Part shown: piece after piece, positions 1 through 11,439 of the stretch
Layout: each line of letters opens with the position of its first letter
Numbering within the stretch: the first letter of the stretch is position 1
From: Apoda limacodes
Lineage: Eukaryota; Arthropoda; Insecta; Lepidoptera; Limacodidae
Assembly: GCA_946406115.1 (NCBI GenBank)
Contig: OX291552.1
Location: 7,937,336 to 8,001,335, forward strand
Direction: 5' to 3'
Length of the DNA stretch: 64,000 nucleotides
Translations under genes and position numbers: made by a program
Notes under the pieces: generated by a model
The model's input: the letters and a program-made list of their open reading frames with translations, nothing else
Databases searched by the model: none
Told to the model about the DNA's origin: nothing

Positions 1-1320
1 GAAATTATTGCAAAAGCTTTAAAATGAGACCAAAACTAGAGTGATACTCAATTGATAAAGGTAAGAAAAAAAAACTTAAACATATCAAAACATGTTACGG
101 TCTGAGTTTACACTTTATTTATTTTTGATATGATGGACGGCAAGCAAGGGGCACACGACACTAATTATAAGTAGACTATTGCAATAGCTTTAAACTGAGA
201 TCAAAACTAGAGTGATACTCGATCGATAGAGGTTAGAAAAAAAATCATAAACATATCAAAAAATGTTGCGGTCTCAGTTGATAGTTTATTTATTTTTGAT
301 ATGATGGACGGCAAGCAAGGGGTACATGACACTTAATATTAGGAATCAATTGAAATAGCTTTAAAATGAGATCAAAACTAGAGTGATACTCGATCGATAG
401 AGGTTAGAAAAAAAATCATAAACATATCAAAAAATGTTGTGGTCTCAGTTGATACTTTATTTATTTTTGATATGATGAACGGCAAGCAAGGGGTAAACGA
501 CAATTATTATAAGTAGACTATTGAAATACCTTTAAAGTGAGACCGAAACTAGAGTGATACTCGATCGATAGAGGTTAGGAAAAAAATCATAAACATATCA
601 AAAAATGTTGTGGTCTGAGTTGACACTTCATTTATTTTTGATATGATGGACGGCAAGCAAGGGGCAGACGACACTAATTATAAGTAGACTATTGCAATAG
701 CTTTAAAATGAGATCAAAACTAGAGTGATACTCGATCTATAGAGGTTAGAAAAAAATCATAAACATATCAAAAAATGTTGCGGTCTCAGTTGATAGTTTA
801 ATTATTTTTGATATGATGGACGGCAAGCAAGGGGTAAACGACACTTATCATAAGTAGACTATTGCAATAGCTTTAAAATGAGATCAAAACTAGAGTGATA
901 CTCGATCGATAGAGGTTAGAAAAAAAATCATAAACATATCAAAAAATGTTGCGGTCTCAGTTGATACTTTATTTATTTTTGATATGATGGACGGCAAGCA
1001 AGGGGTACATGACACTTAATATTAGTAGACTATTGCAATAGCTTTAAAATGCGACAAAAACTAGAGTGATACTCGATCGATAAAGGTAAGAAAAAAAATC
1101 ATAAACATTTTACAAAAAGTAGGTCTGAGTTGATACTTTATTTATTTATGATTTGATGGACGGCAAGCAAGGGAATACACAACAATTATTATAAGTAGAC
1201 TATTGAAATAGCTTTAAAATGAGACCAAAACTAGAGTGATACTCGATCGAAAAAGGTAAGAAAAAAAAATCATAAACATATCAAAGAATGATGCAGTCTG
1301 AGTTGAGACTTCATCGATAA
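1..1320 (+). repeat. ~171 bp satellite units, forward block 1
   Basis: About seven head-to-tail units. The landmark GATGGACGGCAAGCAAGG recurs at 132, 303, 474 (variant GATGAACGG), 645, 815, 986 and 1155, so the spacing is 169-171 bp. Each unit also carries a CTAGAGTGATACTCGATCGAT core and a run of A after GGTTAG. The block is cut by the window's left edge. Units differ by a few substitutions and small indels. No long reading frame exists. Confidence 0.95.
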
Positions 1321-1566
1321 AACACAAAAAAGGGTAAAATAGATTAAATATTAAATTTCTTTAATAGAAATAATCTAGATATGTAAAAAAACTGATGAAG
1401 AAAATTTGAAAATTGTAAAAATTAAGAGAAAGAATTTAAATTGTCAGTGCCTAAAATAAAAAAAATCACTTAAAATAATAAAAATATAAAAAAATGTATA
1501 AAAATGTTTTTTTTTTTTTCAGATGAATAAAAAAAAAACTAAAAAAAACTATAAAATAAATAAAAT
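1321..1566. repeat. AT-rich spacer between inverted satellite blocks (copy 1)
   Basis: Very A-rich, non-satellite sequence lying between a forward and a reverse satellite block. The same sequence recurs almost unchanged at 4095-4349 in the same setting, so it belongs to the repeat's structure and is not random flank. It has T and A homopolymers and no reading frame. Confidence 0.8.
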
Positions 1567-1835
1567 GCCCTTGCTTGCCGTCCATCATTTCAAAAATAAA
1601 TGAAGTGTCAACTCAGACCACAACATTTTTTTATGTATTTATGACTTTTTTCTAACTTTTATCGATCGAGTATCACTCTAGATTTGGTCTCATTTTAAAG
1701 GTATTGCAATAGTCTACTTATAATAAGTGTCGTGTACCCCTTGCTTGCCGTCCATCATATCAAAAATAAATAAAGTATCAACTGAGACCGCAACATTTTT
1801 TGATATGTTAATGTATTTTTTTATAACCTCTATCG
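1567..1835 (-). repeat. ~171 bp satellite units, reverse block 1
   Basis: Two partial units in reverse orientation (CTTGCTTGCCGTCCATCAT at about 1570 and 1740). The block breaks off inside a unit at the ATCGAT palindrome near 1832-1838, where the array flips back to forward orientation in mid-unit. That break looks like a rearrangement junction. Confidence 0.9.
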
Positions 1836-4094
1836 ATAAACATATCAAAAAATGATGCAGTCTGAGTTGAGACTACATTAGTTTCTGATATGATAGACGG
1901 CAAGCAAGGGATATATGACACTAGATATTAGGAAATTATTGCAAAAGCTTTAAAATGAGACCAAAACTAGAGTGATACTCAATTGATAAAGGTAAGAAAA
2001 AAAAACTTAAACATATCAAAACATGTTACGGTCTGAGTTTACACTTTATTTATTTTTGATATGATGGACGGCAAGCAAGGGGCACACGACACTAATTATA
2101 AGTAGACTATTGCAATAGCTTTAAACTGAGATCAAAACTAGAGTGATACTCGATCGATAGAGGTTAGAAAAAAAATCATAAACATATCAAAAAATGTTGC
2201 GGTCTCAGTTGATAGTTTATTTATTTTTGATATGATGGACGGCAAGCAAGGGGTACATGACACTTAATATTAGGAATCAATTGCAATAGCTTTGAAATGC
2301 GACAAAAACTAGAGTGATACTCGATCGATAAAGGTAAGAAAAAAATCATAAACATTTAAAAAAAAGTAGGTCTGAGTTGATACTTTATTTATTTATGATT
2401 TGATGGACGGCAAGCAAGGGAATACACGACAATTATTATAAGTAGACTATTGAAATACCTTTAAAATGAGACCAAAACTAGAGTGATACTCGATCGATAA
2501 GGGTAAGAAAATAAATTATAAACATTTTAAAAATGTAGCGGTTTGACTTGATACTTTATTTATATTTGATATGATGGACGGCAATTAAGGGGCACACGAC
2601 ACTAATTATAAGTAGACTAATGCAATAGCTTTAAAATGAGATCAAAACTAGAGTGATACTCGATCGATAGAGGTTAGAAAAAAAATCATAAACATATCAA
2701 AAAATGTTGTGGTCTCAGTTGATACTTTATTTATTTTTGATATGATGAACGGCAAGCAAGGGGTAAACGACAATTATTATAAGTAGACTATTGAAATACC
2801 TTTAAAGTGAGACCGAAACTAGAGTGATACTCGATCGATAGAGGTTAGGAAAAAAATCATAAACATATCAAAAAATGTTGTGGTCTGAGTTGACACTTCA
2901 TTTATTTTTGATATGATGGACGGCAAGCAAGGGGCAGACGACACTAATTATAAGTAGACTATTGCAATAGCTTTAAAATGAGATCAAAACTAGAGTGATA
3001 CTCGATCTATAGAGGTTAGAAAAAAATCATAAACATATCAAAAAATGTTGCGGTCTCAGTTGATAATTTATTTATTTTTGATATGATGGACGGCAAGCAA
3101 GGGGTAAACGACACTTATCATAAGTAGACTATTGCAATAGCTTTAAAATGAGATCAAAACTAGAGTGATACTCGATCGATAGAGGTTAGAAAAAAAATCA
3201 TAAACATATCAAAAAATGTTGTGGTCTCAGTTGATACTTTATTTATTTTTGATATGATGAACGGCAAGCAAGGGGTAAACGACAATTATTATAAGTAGAC
3301 TGTTGAAATACCTTTAAAGTGAGACCAAAACTAGAGTGATACTCGATCGATAGAGGTTAGGAAAAAAATCATAAACATATCAAAAAATGTTGTGGTCTGA
3401 GTTGACACTTCATTTATTTTTGATATGATGGACGGCAAGCAAGGGGCAGACGACACTAATTATAAGTAGACTATTGCAATAGCTTTAAAATGAGATCAAA
3501 ACTAGAGTGATACTCGATCTATAGAGGTTAGAAAAAAATCATAAACATATCAAAAAATGTTGCGGTCTCAGTTGATAGTTTATTTATTTTTGATATGATG
3601 GACGGCAAGCAAGGGGTAAACGACACTTATCATAAGTAGACTATTGCAATAGCTTTAAAATGAGATCAAAACTAGAGTGATACTCGATCGATAGAGGTTA
3701 GAAAAAAAATCATAAACATATCAAAAAATGTTGCGGTCTCAGTTGATACTTTATTTATTTTTGATATGATGGACGGCAAGCAAGGGGTACATGACACTTA
3801 ATATTAGTAGACTATTGCAATAGCTTTAAAATGCGACAAAAACTAGAGTGATACTCGATCGATAAAGGTAAGAAAAAAAATCATAAACATTTTACAAAAA
3901 GTAGGTCTGAGTTGATACTTTATTTATTTATGATTTGATGGACGGCAAGCAAGGGAATACACAACAATTATTATAAGTAGACTATTGAAATAGCTTTAAA
4001 ATGAGACCAAAACTAGAGTGATACTCGATCGAAAAAGGTAAGAAAAAAAAATCATAAACATATCAAAGAATGATGCAGTCTGAGTTGAGACTTC
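1836..4094 (+). repeat. ~171 bp satellite units, forward block 2
   Basis: About thirteen forward units of the same satellite. The stretch from 1932 repeats the window's first ~335 bases. The stretch 3127-4094 repeats about 345-1312 at a constant offset of 2782 bp with very few differences. This shows recent segmental amplification of multi-unit blocks. Confidence 0.95.
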
Positions 4095-4349
4095 ATCGAT
4101 AAAACACAAAAAAGGGTAAAATAGATTAAATATTAAATTTCTTTAATAGAAATAATCTAGATATGTAAAAAAACTGATGAAGAAAATTTGAAAATTGTAA
4201 AAATTAAGAGAAAGAATTTAAATTGTCAGTGCCTAAAATAAAAAAAATCACTTAAAATAATAAAAATATAAAAAAATGTATAAAAATGTTTTTTTTTTTT
4301 TCAGATGAATAAAAAAAAAACTAAAAAAAACTATAAAATAAATAAAATG
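4095..4349. repeat. AT-rich spacer between inverted satellite blocks (copy 2)
   Basis: Near-identical second copy of the spacer at 1321-1566. It again separates a forward from a reverse satellite block. No gene is seen. Confidence 0.8.
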
Positions 4350-5730
4350 CCCTTGCTTGCCGTCCATCATATCAAAAATAAATAAAGTATCAACTCAAAC
4401 CGCTACATTTTTAAAATGTTTATAATTTATTTTCTTACCCTTATCGATCGAGTATCACTCTAGTTTTGGTCTCATTTTAAAGGTATTTCAATAGTCTACT
4501 TATAATAATTGTCGTGTACCCCTTGCTTGCCGTCCATTAAATCATAAATAAATAAAGTATCAACTCATACCTATTTTTTTTAAATGTTTATGTTTTTTTT
4601 TCTTACCATTATCGATCGAGTATCACTATAGTTTTGATCTCATTTTAAAGCTGTTGCACTAGTCTACTTATAATAAGTGTCGTTTACCCCTTGCTTGCCG
4701 TCCATCATATCAAAAATAAATAAAGTATCAACTCAAACCGCTACATTTTTAAAATGTTTATAATTTATTTTCTTACCCTTATCGATCGAGTATCACTCTA
4801 GTTTTGGTCTCATTTTAAAGGTATTTCAATAGTCTACTTATAATAGTTGTCGTGTACCCCTTGCTTGCCGTCCATCAAATCATAAATAAATAAAGTATTA
4901 ACTCATACCTATTTTTTTTAAATGTTTAGGTTTTTTTTCTTACCATTATCGATCGAGTATCACTATAGTTTTGATCTCATTTTAAAGCTATTGCAATAGT
5001 CTACTTATAATAAGTGTCGTGTACCCCTTGCTTGCCGACCATCATATCAAAAATAAATAAGGTATCAACTGAGACCGCAACATTTTTTGATATGTTTATG
5101 ATTTTTTTTCTAACCTCTATCGATCGAGTATCACTCTAGTTTTGATCTCATTTTAAAGCTATTGCAATAGTCTACTTATGATAAGTGTCATGTACCCCTT
5201 GCTTGCCGTCCATCATATGAAAAATAAATAAAGTATCAACTGAGACCGCAACATTTTTTGATATGTTTATGATTTTTTTTTCTTACGTTTATCGATCGAG
5301 TATCACTCTAGTTTTGGTCTCATTTCAAAGTTTTTGCAATAATTTCCTAATATCTAGTGTCATGTATCCCTTGCTTGCCGTTCGTCATATCAAAAACGAA
5401 TGAAGTCTCAACTCAGACTGCATCATTTTTTTATATGTTTATGATTTTTTTTCTTACCTCTATCGATCGAGTATCACTCTAGTTTTGGTTTCATTTTAAA
5501 GCTTTTGCAATGGTCTCCTAATATCTAGTGCCATGTATTCCTTGCTTGCCGTCCATCATCATCAAAAATAAATGAAGTGTCAACTCAGACCACAACATTT
5601 TTTGATGTGTTTATGTTTTTTTTTGCTTACCTTTATCGATCGAGTATCACTCTAGTTTTGGTCTCATTTTATAGCTTTTGCAATAGCCCACTAATATCTT
5701 TTGTCATATACCCTTTGCTTGCCGTCTAAT
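4350..5730 (-). repeat. ~171 bp satellite units, reverse block 2
   Basis: About eight reverse-orientation units. The last ends at GCTTGCCGTCTAATAATTGG near 5730, where unique-looking sequence starts. With the forward block and spacer this forms a long inverted repeat made of tandem subunits, the architecture known from foldback (FB-type) transposons. No transposase frame is visible. Confidence 0.92.
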
Positions 5731-6390
5731 AATTGGTAGGTACCGCTAAACTAATTGATCTCGAACCATAGCTACATTTTAAATTCCAGTTTTATGTTAT
5801 AAAAATCGTCCTATCGTTCTTTTGTTATGGTTTTCACAGTTGTATTATTAGCACAACCACAGCACTATCCGCAATATACAACGATTACTAATTTTGTCAT
5901 TGGTACTAAGAGCAACTCAGTTAGCAGCAATATGAGCAGGTAAGTTAGCTGCCAGAAAGTTAGCGAGGAAATGGTTCTTATTTGTGACAAATAGATGTTT
6001 TATTTCTATATAAATAGATTCTTGACAAACGGAACTGCTTTGCTACACCTTTTTAGGAATTAAATACAAAAATAACCAAGACTTCTTAATATGGTTGGGT
6101 TATAGGCGGCAGGTAATTTTGGCTGCTAACTTCACACCGGTAAACTACAGTAGCTGTATTGAAACAGTATGAACTTACAATATCACTAGTGACCGAACAC
6201 CCAAGGTCAAAAGTTTGTTGCATTGTAACAAAATATATCACTAAAAGCAATTTCATAGAGTAAGACATCTTTAACATTCTTTTACAAGGCTATAATTTAA
6301 CTATGTTCTAATTTACATAACCTAATCAAAACAAAACTTTAGACACGGCGCCGTCTGGTCCCAAACAAAGCAAAAAATTTTTGATCAAGA
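5731..6390. other. Gene-free stretch
   Basis: AT-rich sequence with short chance frames only. I see no recognisable gene, RNA or repeat. Confidence 0.5.
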
Positions 6391-6392
6391 CA

Positions 6393-6515
6393 TTTTGTTT
6401 TTTACACCAGTAAGGTGGCAAACAAGCTAACGGTCCACCTGATGGTAAGCGGTCACCATAGCCTATGGACGCTTGCAACACCATGGGTATCACTCGCGCG
6501 TTGCCGACCCTTTAG
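6393..6515 (-). mobile_element. LINE 3'-end fragment (same family as 49567-52345)
   Basis: Reverse complement of the 3' end of the LINE at 49.6-52.3 kb. It carries the block GGTGGCAAACAAGCTAACGG followed by GATGGTAAGCGGTCACC and CCTATGGACGCTTGCAAC, which mirrors 52195-52325. It is a short dead fragment with no reading frame of its own. Confidence 0.8.
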
Positions 6516-6584
6516 CAATCTAATAACTTAATATAATTAGATGTAAGGATGTTTTGAAAAGAACAGCATTTTGCCAGATTAACA

Positions 6585-6925
6585 ATAGGGTTTCGCAAAG
6601 GCCGGTCAACTGGTACAGCACTGCCCGATATTGTTGATAATATTCTGCAGGCGCAGGATTCTGGAAGAAGCGCTGTCTCGGTGATGCTTTCGACTGTATA
6701 CATAACCTAGCCTTGCCATTATCCAAGATGTCGTATTATGGATTTGAAAATGCAACGGTTCGGTGGTTTGACAGCTATCTTTCTGGCCGAACAAAGGCTT
6801 TTGGGCTGTCTGGAGCACATGTAACTATGCTATCTTCTCCGAGGCGGTTAATAAGGGGTGTACCGCAGGGATCCATTTTAGGCCTACTTCTATTTATATT
6901 GAACAGTGCAGACAGTGTAAAATGT
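6585..6925 (+). pseudogene. Non-LTR reverse transcriptase fragment
   Basis: Conceptual translation shows the LINE RT motifs GFRKGRSTGTAL (from about 6588), then after ~50 residues WFDSYLSGRTKAF, and then RGVPQGSILG (about 6852-6882). These are RT palm motifs in the usual order and spacing. The DxxKAFD motif is degraded and the FADD catalytic box is absent because similarity ends soon after GVPQGS. It is therefore a short, dead internal fragment. It sits next to an opposite-strand LINE 3' end, so the two come from separate insertions. Confidence 0.8.
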
Positions 6926-6989
6926 ATCCAAACTACCATCTCTTCGCTTCTTCAATTATATGAATCTTCTGTACCGTCTAATATGGTGT

Positions 6990-7465
6990 AATGTGTAGAA
7001 TGTGTAGCATAAGTAAAGAACTTAAGCGGGTCGCGTATTGTTCTAGTCGGAATAGTCTCTAGTTAAACCCAAATAAGTCTTAATATATTGTACTAGATCT
7101 CATCAGCGATATCTCATCCATCGAATTTCTTACCAGTCACTAAGCTAAGCTACTATCAGTGAGTGTTCCAAAGAAGCGTTCACGGGTGCCCGAGGACACA
7201 GAGTTACTAATAAGAGAGCCTAACGCTACACGGCGACAACGTTACAGTTATCCCTCTACCGAGGAATAGACTCCTTCTACAAAAGTGTCTACAGGTGTAC
7301 TTGGTCAAAGCAGACAAGAGAACCTGGTGGAAGGGATCTAGCTTGGCCTCCAGGCTAACTGGAGCTATAAAGCTATTAAAAACGACACCCTGAGCGTCAT
7401 GCCTCGCTTCAAAGGTCTAAATTAATCCATGCGTTTGACGACTACTAAAAGCAGATTGCTTAGAA
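6990..7465. other. Gene-free stretch
   Basis: No convincing reading frame or recognised repeat. It lies just before a strongly decayed RT trace and may be the unrecognisable upstream part of that element. Confidence 0.4.
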
Positions 7466-7499
7466 AAAACTCGTAATGCTTGCTTAGCCCTAAACCAGC

Positions 7500-7975
7500 A
7501 GACACCAATCATGTCCGCGAGGTAGACAGTGAGGTAAAAAGGAGATGCGCTCTCCCGCCGCTTGCCTCTTTACCTCCTGTCATTGTAGATAAAGTTCTGC
7601 AGGCTATCAAAATTAAGGTTACCCCTGATTATTATACTAATAGGTATTTTTAATAGGGTGATGTCGTACTTTATTTTTTTGCGGCTTAGTGTAAAAACTT
7701 TCTGAGCCCTCGTGATATAGGTTATTTAGTTAACTAAACGCTTTCAATAAACTTTATTAACGGTCACCAATACCACGGTTACGTAATTTCATAGACACTG
7801 AAAGTCATTTCGGATTTTGGGCGACAGGGGCACTAGATCACGGAGTTCACGGAGCACTTCTATACCTACAGGAGCGTCATTTTTTCGACATGGCAAAAGC
7901 GTTCAATGAATACACCGTTAGATTTATAATCTGTTCCACTATACACTCGCTCTAATCGCTCTAAACTGGTTTCTA
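7500..7975 (+). pseudogene. Heavily decayed non-LTR RT trace
   Basis: Short frames resemble the start of a LINE RT: PVIVDKVLQAIK (about 7575-7613), then HFGFWATGALDHGVH (about 7810-7855, like QFGFR..RST.HA) and FFDMAKAFN (about 7880-7910, like the DxxKAFD box). The pieces are in the expected order but in different frames, with stops between them. The match is by motif only, so this is a tentative call. Confidence 0.4.
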
Positions 7976-7979
7976 TTTT

Positions 7980-8725
7980 AAGCACTTGCTAATAGTACCT
8001 TGCGAGTGACTGTTGAATATTAGAGATCCAATGAGAGCAGGGATAACACCTAGTTGTGGTAAGCTGATTCTTTTAAGAGCTTTCTTGAATTTGTCCCAGT
8101 TTATTACAGTCTTTGTCGCAGTGGCTTCGTAGTCCTTCTACGGAGCGCAAACTGAGCTTATGTTCTGTATTAACGCTATGTTGAGCATGTCCAGTCTATG
8201 GTAATCAATAAGGGCGTAGTTAGTAGCAGTCATAATGTTAAAATTTAAGTTGTTTATCAGTTTTCCAAGAACGTTGCCTTGGTTCTACGCAGGATAGGTG
8301 GTTTTTATCGGAATCAGACGCGATGATGATCGGCTGATGGCTGGTCCGTCTAGCCTATTGGCTATTCGTACTTATCAAGAGTACCCGAAAGACGTTCCGC
8401 TAAACACATCATGTCGCATAATGGTTTATTGCCCCTTTATTATCTCTCTATCTCTCTTTCTTACCATCACTTTCGGTCTTTCTATCTCTAGGTAGTGCCA
8501 TGGAATAAGTTTTTGAAGATATATATGAATGATTTAGGAGTAAACAACAACAAAACGGTATATCGATAGCAAAAATATAAAAAATCTTTTCAATGTCAGA
8601 TTACAGCTAAATTATAAGAGTTACATAAATATTATATCTTAGCTTTTTTATAGGTAATTGAATAAGTTACAGTATTTGCAAACACGATTTTATCGTACTA
8701 ATAATTATTGCCGAGAAAAAAGCAA
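7980..8725. other. Gene-free stretch
   Basis: Mixed-composition DNA with only short frames, including a CT-rich tract around 8440-8490. Nothing recognised. Confidence 0.4.
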
Positions 8726-8729
8726 AAAA

Positions 8730-9090
8730 AAAAACGAGTTGCACTCCGGGAGTGCCGGCAGAAGTGAAAACCTTTACACACGATTCGCGCTTAACACTCA
8801 AATATGTCACATTGTCAAGAAATAATAATGTTTGTTTATTTACTTTTTTGACGTAGTATATTTGACATCGCAATCTGTCATAGAATTAAAATTCCATATC
8901 CAACCTCCCTGTACTACTCATAATCGCGAATACTAAAAATAAAAATTATAATAGGCGTGGCATTACGGTTTCCGTCTTACGAATTTCCACGATCAGGACA
9001 CGTGACCTGACGCGAGTTTATCATTTTTTACCCATACCAAAAAAAATGCACAACGCCACTAAAGAAGTTTTCACTTTAAAAACTTAGAAC
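8730..9090 (+). mobile_element. MITE-like repeat with GCACTCCGGGAGTGC palindrome (copy A)
   Basis: Starts with GCACTCCGGGAGTGCCGGC followed by AGAAGTGAAAAC. It then runs through CTTTTTTGACGTAGTATATTTGAC, CCATATCCAACCTCCCTG and CACGTGACCTGACG, and ends in AAGAAGTTTTCACTTT. The GAAGTGAAAAC and GTTTTCACTT ends form a terminal inverted repeat. Further copies lie at 12595-12975 (-), 24596-25055 (+) and 26465-26790 (+). No coding capacity. Confidence 0.8.
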
Positions 9091-9179
9091 TTTTATAGGG
9101 GAACAATTCTGTCATACATGATTTTTGCGAAACTTTAGAGTTTACGCAGCGGAAGCTCTCAAAAGGATAAAAAAACCTC

Positions 9180-9358
9180 GATTTTAAAAACATTTTTCAT
9201 TAGTGCTCCGCTCCTATTTGTGTTAGCGTTATGATATCTCCTCCTTTGATAAATGGGCTATATAACACTGAAAGAATTTTTTAAATCCGACCAGTAGTTC
9301 CTGAGACTAGCGCGTTCAAACAAACAAACTCTTCAGCTTTATATATTAGTATAGATAT
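9180..9358 (+). repeat. Dispersed repeat tail ending TATTAGTATAGAT
   Basis: Ends in CAAACAAACAAACTCTTCAG, then TTTATATATTAGTATAGAT after a TCCGACCAGTAGTTCCTGAGA segment. Related tails occur near 26965-27000, 27330-27415 and 59340-59437, and in reverse at 61938. This looks like the 3' end of a LINE or SINE family, perhaps RTE-like (inference). Confidence 0.6.
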
Positions 9359-9621
9359 GATACTCCTGTGTTATGCTCGTGGGATGTGGGGTATACATAC
9401 ATTCAGAGTGTGGCCCTGACTGAGAATCAGTTTGTGAGTTTAAGGCTCACATAAATGCTGAGTCAAAGGCCATTTCATTGATATGGAGACATCCTCCATT
9501 TTTTTTTACTATTTATGTATAGTGTTATATTATTTTGAATTCGTGCTAAATTGTAAATTATTTTTGTATGTTGGCCTTACTATAATAAAATAAACGTTTT
9601 TCTTTCTTCTTCCTTTCATTC

Positions 9622-9990
9622 GTATGGGGCCGAACTTGCGACTTGTAAAGCAGCAACCGTTGCCTAGACGTGAAGTACTGCTTCGCTCTGTTGAGTACAC
9701 TAGGTTTTATGGACGCCAGCTTCACTTTGTCTTGCAAATGATCTTGGAACTGAACATCGCTGGAGATGTCAACACCAAGGATCCCAATACGCTACGAGAT
9801 GCAGAGGGAAGTGTTATGGAATTTTGGGACCACAGTGAATGGGGTTTTCTTAGCGGTGAACGCGCAGACTTGTGTTTTTGTGGGGTTAAATCGGACCAAG
9901 TTTTCCTGTCCCCAGTCAGAGATCGGAAACAATGTGGTCTCGATTTGAGACCAGTTCTCCACGCTTTTTGTCCACAACGGAACGAGGAAT
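9622..9990 (-). pseudogene. LINE RT C-terminal fragment (family of 49567-52345)
   Basis: The minus strand matches the region after the RT catalytic core of the 49.6-52.3 kb LINE: a DWGQENLVRFNP-like block, then KTQVCAFTAKKTPFTVVP, then ISGDVQF-type sequence and the segment ending in MRPHS-like residues. Frameshifts split it across two frames. It corresponds roughly to 51600-51990 of the longer copy. Dead fragment. Confidence 0.85.
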
Positions 9991-10039
9991 GCACGACCAA
10001 CGTAATAAGCGTCCCCGGTACTATCATCTGAGTCATTAT

Positions 10040-10800
10040 GATATGGCAGATTTGGCTCTTGAGCTTATCCGCTCATATTTCAGTAGTAGAATGCAGAAGG
10101 TTCAAATCAATGAAGTGAAATCCAATGGCTCACAAGTAAAATTAGGAGTTCCTCAAGGTTCTATTTTGGTCCTTTTCTATTTTTAATTTACATAAATGAC
10201 TTGCCTTTCTTAGTAGAGAAGCTTTGCAAGATTGTACTATTTACCGATGACACTTCTCTTTTATTTAAAATTGACAGAAATTAAACTAATTTTGACGACG
10301 TAAGTAGTGCGTAACTATTCAGGGAAATTGATATTTTAACTGTTCCTTGCCAATTTATCTTCGCTTGTATAATGTATGTACGCAAAATTTGTCACTTATT
10401 TGCTAAAACTAGTGACCTACACAGTGTTAATACAAGGAATAAGGATAAATTGGTAGTTCCAAAATGTCGTCTTCAGAAGGTACATAGCTCTTCCGCAATA
10501 CAAAGTATATTTTTCTACAAGAAAATTCCAGAACATGTGGTAAATTTACCCTTAATAAATTTAAAATATATGTCAAAGATAGTTTAATGAAAAAAAGCTA
10601 TTACAAAGTTGATGAATACATAAATGACAAAAATGCTTGGAAAAATTAGAACTTAATTGATTTGTATTTGTATTGGGGCATTTGAAATATTTTTTAAATT
10701 AAAACATTGTATATTATGTTATTACCTAGTGTAAGGCTATATTTTATTTTAATATGATGTATAAAAGATTAACTGCTGAGTTTATTGCCGGTTCTTCTCG
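10040..10800 (+). pseudogene. LINE fragment, internally deleted (family of 14859-17845)
   Basis: Begins with an RT segment (LIRSYFSSRMQKVQINEVKS then GVPQGSIL, about 10055-10175). After a degraded FADD area it jumps to the C-terminus (HSVNTRNKDKLVVPKCRLQ, about 10420-10480), matching the end of the 15.3-17.9 kb ORF. About 600 bp of RT and thumb sequence are missing between them. It ends with the family's 3' UTR block TTGCCGGTTCTTCTCGGTAG near 10788-10807. Confidence 0.8.
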
Positions 10801-10864
10801 GTAGTAAAGCATTACGAACCTTCTAATCTTCTCTTGTATTTTCTTCCTTTACTACACACATGGT

Positions 10865-11345
10865 AACTAGTACAATCGAAGTTTTATTGGAGTTGCTTGA
10901 GTGTGTCATGCTCTCTCAAAGTGTCTCTGCGGTGGTGGCGCGTGTCGGGTCGTTACGTTCCCTAAAACATGGTTGAGCGAAGCGATGGCTGATTCATGTG
11001 TCATACTCGTGAACGGGTGCCGCCTGTGGAGGCTGGTCTGCTCTTGCAAACTTCTTTGTATCCTTGTATTAAGTCTTTTTTTTTTTTGTTTATCAATACT
11101 CTAGGACATTGATTATTAGTCGTGAATACATAAACTGTCTTTTTTTTATATTTTGTAATTAGATACTTTTTTATGTTGCGCTTGTGCATTTCATGTTTTT
11201 ATGTTTGTAATGTAAAGTGTCCTTCTATGATAGGTAGGGCATTTTCCAACATTTTAAGTGGACACTGTAAGACAAAGGGAGAAAAGAAATGCCCTTGCTG
11301 AGTTTCTTGCCGGTTCTTCTCAGTACATTGTAATTACTTGTAATT
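10865..11345 (+). repeat. LINE 3'-UTR-like sequence
   Basis: Ends with TGAGTTTCTTGCCGGTTCTTCTCAG (about 11298-11322), the 3' UTR block shared with the LINE at 14.9-17.8 kb. The GC-richer start (10900-11030) carries no usable frame. Probably the tail of another truncated LINE copy. Confidence 0.5.
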
Positions 11346-11439
11346 ATTTTGAAAAAATTGGTTATTTAAAAGTAAAAATACCATTGTTCGAATTTCGAAT
11401 TTCTCCCCATATTTTTTGAGAACCAAATTAAATTATCGT

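Noticed and set aside
1..5730. Regularly spaced repeats resembling a CRISPR array
   Set aside because: Whole ~171 bp units are repeated, with no unique spacers of constant length, and the setting is eukaryotic.
9624..10031. 135-codon + strand frame as a gene
   Set aside because: It is antisense to a recognisable LINE RT fragment on the minus strand.
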